DNA of 11,067 nucleotides from JAJYZP01 sp049964535 (GTDB lineage Bacteria > Actinomycetota > Acidimicrobiia > Acidimicrobiales > Acidimicrobiaceae): the NCBI GenBank assembly GCA_049964535.1, contig JBMFXG010000085.1, positions 1 to 11,067 on the forward strand, written 5' to 3'. Below the pieces are notes generated by a model. The model did no database searches. It had not been told where the DNA came from and saw nothing but the letters and a program-made list of their open reading frames with translations. This document shows, one piece after another, positions 6,317 through 11,067 of this stretch. The first letter of the stretch is position 1; every line of letters starts with the position of its first letter. Made by a program: the position numbers and the translations under genes.

Positions 6317-8704
6317 TTAGGAGCGTCGAGGATTACGGCGTGGCCCACCTTGGGCTGGGTTGCTCGTCTCTCCGAGGTCACCGAGCTCTGCGCGCAGTTC
6401 AGCCTCGAAACTCTCCTCGAAGGAGACCCTCCGTAGGGCGCCCTGAGCTCGATCACGAGCAGCCCCATCGCTATCACCACTGCTAGGAGCACCAGAGGTC
6501 GACTCGCTCTGCTCACCGTGGGCACCGACATTGGAACCATCCGAATCTCGAACAAGAGACAGCGAGAGCTTCCCGGTCGGATCGATCTCGTCGACTACAA
6601 CCGAGACCTCTTCGTTGAGCGAGAGGACATCCTCCACTCGATCGACTCGCTTACCACCACCGAGCTTCGAGATGTGCAGCAGACCGTCGCGACCGGGCAA
6701 GATGTTGACAAACGCACCAAACTTCGTGATATTCACAACCTTGCCCACGTAGGTCACACCAAGCTCGGCCTTGGGAGGATCGAGGATCTCGTTAATCCTT
6801 CGCTTGACAAAGTCCGCCGCCGCAACGTCACGAGCACCGATGGTGACAACCCCATGACCATCGACCTCATCGATGGAGACCTCCGCTCCACTCTCTTGCT
6901 GCAGCGTATTGATCGTCTTACCCTTAGGACCGATGATCTCACCGATCTTGTCGAGCGGTACCTCGATGGAAATGATCTTCGGCGCACGAGCAGCAACCTC
7001 AGTTCGCGGGGTCGCGATAGCTCCATGCAGAACCTCGAGAATGGTGAGACGCGCTTCCTTAGCCTGATTCAAGGCTCCAGCTAGAACTTCAGCAGGTATC
7101 CCATCGATCTTGGTATCGAGCTGGAGTGCGGTCACAAAGCTCTCTGTACCAGCGACCTTAAAGTCCATATCCCCGAAGGCGTCCTCTGCGCCCAAGATGT
7201 CGGTCAACGTAACGTAGTTGCCGCTATCGGCGATGAGACCCATAGCAATTCCTGCGACTGGAGCCTTGATCGGTACACCCGCATCCATGAGCGACAAGGT
7301 CGACCCACAGACCGAAGCCATCGAGGTAGAGCCGTTGGAAGATAGGACCTCCGAAACGAGTCGCAACGTGTACGGGAACTCTTCCTGCGAAGGAACCACA
7401 GGAAGCAGCGCTCGCTCGGCAAGGAGTCCGTGCCCAATCTCACGACGCTTTGGTCCCATCATTCGGCCGACTTCACCGGTAGAAAAGGGAGGGAAGTTGT
7501 AGTGGTGCATATACCGCTTGGAATCATCGATGCCGATCGTGTCCAGCAGCTGATTCATCTTCGGCATACCGAGCGTGCAGACGTTCAAGACCTGAGTCTC
7601 ACCACGTTGGAAGAAACCTGAACCGTGTGCAGTAGGGATCAGTCCTACTTCGGCCGAGAGCGGCCGAAGCTCACTCGTCGAGCGACCATCGATACGCACA
7701 CCATCGTCGATCACGCGCCGACGTATAACCTGCTTGAGTAGCGAGCGAAAGGCAGAACGAACCTGACCTTCTCGACCTTCGAACTGCTCCGCTAAAGCCT
7801 CTTTGACCGCAGCCTCGATCTCATCGATAGCAGCCTGACGCTCGGACTTCGTTGCGATTGCATTCGCCTGGACCAAACGATCGTGAGCGAAGCTCCGTAC
7901 TGCATCGGCAACGTCATCGCCATAGTCATTCTGTGGCACCCAACTAATCGGAGTGACCGAACCGTAGGCAGCAACGAGCTCGCGCTGGAGTTCAATCGAC
8001 TCCCGGATCCAGATTTTTGCAGCCTCAAGACCATCAGCGATCGTGGCCTCGGTCGTCTTCGGAGCACCGGCCTCGTAGTTGGTCCACGAAGACTCGGTCC
8101 CACCAGCTTCTACCATCATGATTGCTACGTCAGAACCGTCAGAGGTCAATCTACCTGCAACGACGAGCTCGAAGGAGGCTTCATCACCCTCTTGATAGGT
8201 GGGGTGTGGGCGCCAAGTACCTTCCTTATCAAAGGCGAGTCGGACCGCACCGACAGGTCCTTCAAAGGGGATACCTGAGATCATTAGAGCAGCGGAAGCT
8301 GTATTGATCGCCAGGACGTCGTGAGGATTCTCCTGATCGGCGCCGAAGATCGTACCCACGATATGAGTCTCATTGCGATAACCCTCTGCAAAGGAGGGGC
8401 GCAGCGGACGGTCGATGAGTCGACACGTCAGAATCGCTTGATCGGTCGCACGTCCTTCCCGACGGAAGAAAGATCCGGGAATCTTCCCCGCCGCGTACAT
8501 CCGCTCCTCGATATCGACGGTTAGCGGGAAGAAATCGATTCCGTCTCGCACGGATTTTGATGCGGTAGCGGTTACCAGCACCATGGTCTCTCCTAGGCGA
8601 CCAACGACTGCGCCGTTCGCCTGGAGCGCAAACTTACCTGTTTCGAAGCTCAACGTCTTCTCGGTGTTCGAGACACGACGTGACACACTTATTGGTTGTG
8701 ACAT
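6317..8704 (-). CDS. pnp: polynucleotide phosphorylase (polyribonucleotide nucleotidyltransferase)
   Basis: PNPase degrades RNA 3' to 5' by phosphorolysis and can add tails in reverse; it acts as a ring-shaped trimer in the cytosol. The 795 residues show the full order: first RNase PH domain (about 12-145), helical linker (about 240-325), second RNase PH domain (about 327-545) with FSTGE (407-411), RREIGHG (420-426), SSNGSTSMAS (455-464) and the metal-binding aspartates Asp508 and Asp514 in AEDAFGDMDF, then a KH domain with IGPKGK (591-596) and an S1 domain (about 648-718). A further 77 residues form a low-complexity tail rich in Ser, Gly, Glu and Arg. The start is ATG with AGAAGG 6 bases upstream. 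It follows rpsO by 136 bases and is closed by a strong terminator. Confidence 0.98.
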   Translation of the reverse strand: MSQPISVSRRVSNTEKTLSFETGKFALQANGAVVGRLGETMVLVTATASKSVRDGIDFFPLTVDIEERMYAAGKIPGSFFRREGRATDQAILTCRLIDRPLRPSFAEGYRNETHIVGTIFGADQENPHDVLAINTASAALMISGIPFEGPVGAVRLAFDKEGTWRPHPTYQEGDEASFELVVAGRLTSDGSDVAIMMVEAGGTESSWTNYEAGAPKTTEATIADGLEAAKIWIRESIELQRELVAAYGSVTPISWVPQNDYGDDVADAVRSFAHDRLVQANAIATKSERQAAIDEIEAAVKEALAEQFEGREGQVRSAFRSLLKQVIRRRVIDDGVRIDGRSTSELRPLSAEVGLIPTAHGSGFFQRGETQVLNVCTLGMPKMNQLLDTIGIDDSKRYMHHYNFPPFSTGEVGRMMGPKRREIGHGLLAERALLPVVPSQEEFPYTLRLVSEVLSSNGSTSMASVCGSTLSLMDAGVPIKAPVAGIAMGLIADSGNYVTLTDILGAEDAFGDMDFKVAGTESFVTALQLDTKIDGIPAEVLAGALNQAKEARLTILEVLHGAIATPRTEVAARAPKIISIEVPLDKIGEIIGPKGKTINTLQQESGAEVSIDEVDGHGVVTIGARDVAAADFVKRRINEILDPPKAELGVTYVGKVVNITKFGAFVNILPGRDGLLHISKLGGGKRVDRVEDVLSLNEEVSVVVDEIDPTGKLSLSLVRDSDGSNVGAHGEQSESTSGAPSSGDSDGAARDRAQGALRRVSFEESFEAELRAELGDLGETSNPAQGGPRRNPRRS

Positions 8705-8783
8705 ATGTTTCCTTCTGGCAGAGCACTACGTACGAATCTCGAGCATTTCACCCGCTTCGTCACGCGCACACGCATCTATGAGA

Positions 8784-8839
8784 CCAAACACCCTTGCTTG
8801 GCCGTGACTTCATGGAACCTAACGACGAAGGCCGTTTGG
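8784..8839 (-). other. potential long-range stem in rpsO-pnp spacer
   Basis: Immediately after the rpsO stop, CCAAACGGCC (8839-8830 read on the minus strand) can pair with GGCC (8803-8800) and, after a 10-base bulge, GTTTGG (8789-8784), giving a 10-bp composite stem around a 26-base loop. No U run follows, so this is not an intrinsic terminator. In enterobacteria the equivalent spacer holds an RNase III-cleaved hairpin through which PNPase limits its own mRNA. A similar role here is analogy only. Confidence 0.3.
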
Positions 8840-8840
8840 G

Positions 8841-9098
8841 TTAGCGACGAATATTGAGCCTTGCAATGAGATCTCGGTAGCGCTCAACATCTTTCGAGCG
8901 AACGTAGTCGAGCATTCGACGACGCTTACCGATCAACATCATAAGACCTCGACGAGTATGGTGATCACCCTTGTGGGCTCGCAGATGCTCTGTCAGTCGC
9001 GAGATTCGCTCTGTCAAAAGTGCAACTTGGACCTCGGGCGAACCGGTATCGGTCTCGTGCACTCGATAGGTTTTAATCGTGTCTAGTTTTTCAGCCAT
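8841..9098 (-). CDS. rpsO: 30S ribosomal protein S15
   Basis: The 85-residue protein is the primary 16S rRNA-binding protein that organises the central domain of the 30S subunit and forms a bridge to the 50S. It aligns with the family over its whole length (usual size about 89): the TGSPEVQVALLTERI segment (18-32), the LRAHKGDHHTRRGL segment (39-52) with the conserved basic RNA-binding residues, and GKRRRMLDY (57-65) near the end of the helical bundle. The start is ATG with GAGGG 8 bases upstream. It is followed 136 bases later by pnp, the rpsO-pnp pairing conserved across most bacteria. Confidence 0.98.
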   Translation of the reverse strand: MAEKLDTIKTYRVHETDTGSPEVQVALLTERISRLTEHLRAHKGDHHTRRGLMMLIGKRRRMLDYVRSKDVERYRDLIARLNIRR

Positions 9099-9366
9099 TG
9101 CGTCGACCCTCGGCGCCTTCTCTTGTCGGAGACGGTATTCGTCTATCCCTAGTACTAACGCAGGAGAGCTTAGCCGCCGGTCGAAGCCTCCAGGTCACCC
9201 AAGAAAGTTTTGACCGAGCACCTGTCGCGAAGTACGCCTCTCGCCAGCCGAAGGTGAAGGCTCTCCCATACCACATCGACAGAGCCAAGAGAGACCGCTA
9301 GAAAAGAGCTACAGCCCTCTCGTTAGCCCCCAACGAGCAGAAAAACGTGACCAGGAGACCACCATC
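9099..9366 (-). promoter_or_regulatory. ribF-rpsO intergenic region, probable rpsO promoter and leader
   Basis: These 268 bases separate ribF from rpsO, the longest spacing in the right half. Visible on the minus strand are a 6-bp inverted repeat CTCGTT/AACGAG with a 7-base loop (9319-9337), a 5-bp repeat GGTCA/TGACC (9193-9197 and 9211-9215), and close to the gene a small hairpin AGACG-AATAC-CGTCT (9130-9144), about 30 bases before the start codon. A GAGGG ribosome binding site at 9107-9111 sits 8 bases before the rpsO ATG. No convincing -35/-10 pair could be fixed. S15 is known to repress its own mRNA through leader structures in several phyla, so a regulatory leader here is plausible, but the fold is not demonstrated. 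Confidence 0.4.
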
Positions 9367-10347
9367 TCACCGACCGTCTTGCGCATCGAACCACCTTCGC
9401 ACCGCATCAACGTCACGATGGATCTGTAGTGCTAGCTCTTGCGAGGAGGAGAAGCGAACTTGCTCACGGAGGAATGCCTCGTACTCCACCTCCACCTCCA
9501 CCTCATAGAGATCCTGAGAGAAGTCCAGCACGAAGCTCTCGATCAATCTCTCTCCATCTGCGTAGTAGGTAGGACGCGTTCCGATCGAGATAGCCGCTCG
9601 ATACCGCTCGCCCGAATCCAGCCTACGAAGCACTCCCGCATAGATTCCATCGTGTGGTACCGCAAGGCCGGGCGGTAACTCGAGATTTGCAGTCGGAAAA
9701 CCAAGCTCGCCTCCACCGCGATGATCTCCACTGATGACCCGACCAATCGTGCTATGGGAACGGCACAGCAGGCCGTTGGCGTCTTCAATCGAGCCAGCTT
9801 CGAGGTACCGTCGTATCAGAGATGACGAGATCACGCTCTCTGCATCGACATGCTCACCGTCCAAGCGCTCTTTGACTCGAAAAAGCGGGACGGCACGCGC
9901 TTCGGCACCGCGCACACTCGCCCACTTTTGTAGTGAAGCAAAACTGCCGCTACGATTCCGGCCAAAACGAAAATCCTCGCCCACGTAGACCAAGCTTGCA
10001 CCCAAGAGTTGGCCGAGGGTGACCTCCATAAAGCTCTCCGGGGACTCTTCGGCTCGGACTCGATCGAAGGTCATCTGGTACACCAGATCGATACCGAGGC
10101 TCTCCAGTAGCTCGAGCTGCTTCGAGGAGGAAGAGAGTCGTAGGGGTTCAGCGCCGGGGCGTAGGAGCGAAAGTGGGTGACGATCAAAGGTCACAACCAC
10201 TGCAGGAACTCCCCGCCGACGCGCGTCATCGACGACGAGCTCCATGATGCGACGATGCCCGTAGTGTACGCCATCGTACGTCCCAATCGTGACCACCGAT
10301 GCCTGCAGTCTCTCGCTAGGGTCCGTTGGATCGGTGAGTACCTTCAC
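9367..10347 (-). CDS. ribF: bifunctional riboflavin kinase / FAD synthetase RibF
   Basis: This 326-residue cytosolic enzyme phosphorylates riboflavin to FMN and then adenylates FMN to FAD. The N-terminal nucleotidyltransferase half carries TIGTYDGVHYGH (20-31, the G-DG-H-GH ATP-binding signature), GEDFRFGRNRSG (123-134) and SSSLIRR (174-180, counterpart of the ISST-IR motif). The C-terminal flavokinase half carries GFPTAN (216-221, Mg-ATP binding), DGIYAG (233-238) and the segment around Glu270, the likely catalytic base by family position. Length is normal for the bifunctional type. The start is GTG at 10347: the frame has a TAG eight codons upstream of it and no better start in between. Its ribosome binding site is poor (GGCGAG directly abutting the start), so translation may depend on coupling to truB, which ends 48 bases upstream. 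Confidence 0.96.
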   Translation of the reverse strand: MKVLTDPTDPSERLQASVVTIGTYDGVHYGHRRIMELVVDDARRRGVPAVVVTFDRHPLSLLRPGAEPLRLSSSSKQLELLESLGIDLVYQMTFDRVRAEESPESFMEVTLGQLLGASLVYVGEDFRFGRNRSGSFASLQKWASVRGAEARAVPLFRVKERLDGEHVDAESVISSSLIRRYLEAGSIEDANGLLCRSHSTIGRVISGDHRGGGELGFPTANLELPPGLAVPHDGIYAGVLRRLDSGERYRAAISIGTRPTYYADGERLIESFVLDFSQDLYEVEVEVEYEAFLREQVRFSSSQELALQIHRDVDAVRRWFDAQDGR

Positions 10348-10395
10348 CTCGCCAATACTAACGGGCCTGCACTACGACAACGGGAGCCATCGCAG

Positions 10396-11067
10396 TTAAC
10401 CGAGCCGGGAGATCACGACGTCGGGGCGAAGACCCTCGCTGGAGACGCTGTACATACCGAGAAAACGAGACCACTCAGGTTCCGAGAGGTCGGTGGGCTC
10501 TCGAAAGACACCTACCAAGGTCCCCTCTGCACCGATTGCACCCTCGGTCTCTATAGAAGAACCGTTCAGCACTGCCGTCGTCAACGCAGCGTTAGACAAG
10601 TTCAGACGATGAAAGAGTGGGAAGATCTCTTCGAAGCCAAGAGCCTCATCGATGGAGATCTCAGCACTACTCGAACATCGGTCGATACCAACTGGCCCTG
10701 CTGCGACACGGACGAGCTCGACCATCGTCGCACCCACTCCAAGGCGCTCCCCGATATCCTCGATGAGAACTCGCACGTAGGTGCCGCTCGAACACCTCAG
10801 AGCAACAGAGAAGTACCCATCTCCTTGAAGCTCACAGGAGAGCTCGTCGATCCTCACCGGACGCGCTGCATTCTCGAAGCTTTCGCCACGACGAGCACGA
10901 TCGTAGGATCGCACACCATCGACCTTGATCGCCGAGAACCGATGGGGACGCTGTTCAATGGGTCCTCGAAACTCATCCAGCACGGCATCGAGTTGCTCTT
11001 GAGAGACGCTCGATGCATCAAAGGTTCGTTCCACAGTCCCGGTGATATCCCCAGTAGTAGTCACCAC
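10396..11067 (-). CDS. truB: tRNA pseudouridine(55) synthase TruB, 5' end outside window
   Basis: The gene makes pseudouridine at U55 in the T loop of tRNAs. 223 residues are visible and the frame runs off the right edge; the GTG at the edge is most likely an internal valine, since the N-terminal part with the catalytic Asp motif of TruB is missing. Visible family signatures are RPHRFSAIKVDGVRSY (fragment residues 40-55, the P-FSA-KV-G-R-Y motif) followed by the AR-GE segment, and SSGTYVRVLIEDIGERLG (93-110, the S-GTY-R motif). The C-terminal portion from about residue 150 matches the position of the variable RNA-binding tail. It ends with TAA and is followed 48 bases later by ribF, so the two are probably co-transcribed, a standard arrangement. 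The family call is secure; nothing can be said of the start or its signals. Confidence 0.95.
   Translation of the reverse strand: MVTTTGDITGTVERTFDASSVSQEQLDAVLDEFRGPIEQRPHRFSAIKVDGVRSYDRARRGESFENAARPVRIDELSCELQGDGYFSVALRCSSGTYVRVLIEDIGERLGVGATMVELVRVAAGPVGIDRCSSSAEISIDEALGFEEIFPLFHRLNLSNAALTTAVLNGSSIETEGAIGAEGTLVGVFREPTDLSEPEWSRFLGMYSVSSEGLRPDVVISRLG

Noticed and set aside
6518..7084. Plus-strand open frame of 188 residues
   Set aside because: It lies antisense to the KH/S1 part of pnp; the Asp/Arg/Leu-rich product is typical of a shadow frame.
9210..9238. Plus-strand TTGACC with TACGCC at 17-base spacing as an antisense promoter
   Set aside because: The -10 match is poor and no plus-strand gene follows.
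9091..9288. Minus-strand small open frame upstream of rpsO whose TGA overlaps the rpsO start
   Set aside because: No ribosome binding site precedes its TTG or the ATG at 9276, and the Trp/Arg-rich product looks unselected. A coupled leader peptide cannot be fully excluded.
9319..9337. CTCGTT/AACGAG inverted repeat as a terminator for ribF
   Set aside because: The T run lies before, not after, the stem on the minus strand, and the plus strand lacks one too, so it is not a standard intrinsic terminator.
1..11067. Mobile elements, CRISPR arrays, tRNA genes or a hidden novel system
   Set aside because: All long stretches are explained by eight conserved core genes, intergenic gaps are under 300 bases, and no direct-repeat arrays, tRNA-like folds or transposase motifs were seen.

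Overview
The window is a stretch of ordinary bacterial chromosome. Eight genes all lie on the minus strand and read right to left: truB (5' end outside the window), ribF, rpsO, pnp, dapB, dapA, an RNase J gene (rnj), and ftsK (3' end outside the window). The order truB-ribF-rpsO-pnp ... dapB-dapA-rnj-ftsK is characteristic of Actinomycetota. Moderate GC for that phylum (judged by eye, not computed), frequent GTG/TTG starts and a compact layout would fit a deep-branching lineage such as Acidimicrobiia. That placement is inference.

Right part (about 8841-11067): truB (tRNA U55 pseudouridylation), ribF (FMN/FAD synthesis) after a 48-base gap, then a 268-base gap holding the probable leader of rpsO, then rpsO (ribosomal protein S15). 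Middle (6207-8840): a 136-base spacer with an imperfect long-range stem, then pnp (polynucleotide phosphorylase), closed by a clear intrinsic terminator with a perfect 14-bp stem and a U run. The M16 peptidase gene often found after pnp in other actinobacteria is absent.

Left part (1-6206): a new unit begins after the terminator, with a candidate promoter near 6136-6163: dapB, dapA, rnj, ftsK. dapA and dapB are consecutive steps towards diaminopimelate and lysine. RNase J with the upstream PNPase gives two RNA-decay enzymes in one neighbourhood. FtsK is the septal DNA translocase. dapA and rnj are in the same frame, separated only by one TAG codon followed at once by a TTG start. ftsK is open through the whole left part of the window although its stop is not present; all plus-strand frames there are shadows.

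No mobile element, CRISPR array, tRNA, phage gene or defence system was seen. I found no undescribed multi-gene system. The items worth a second look are small-scale: the dapA/rnj junction, the rpsO leader, the rpsO-pnp spacer, an 11-bp intragenic hairpin in ftsK, and variable regions of FtsK and PNPase.
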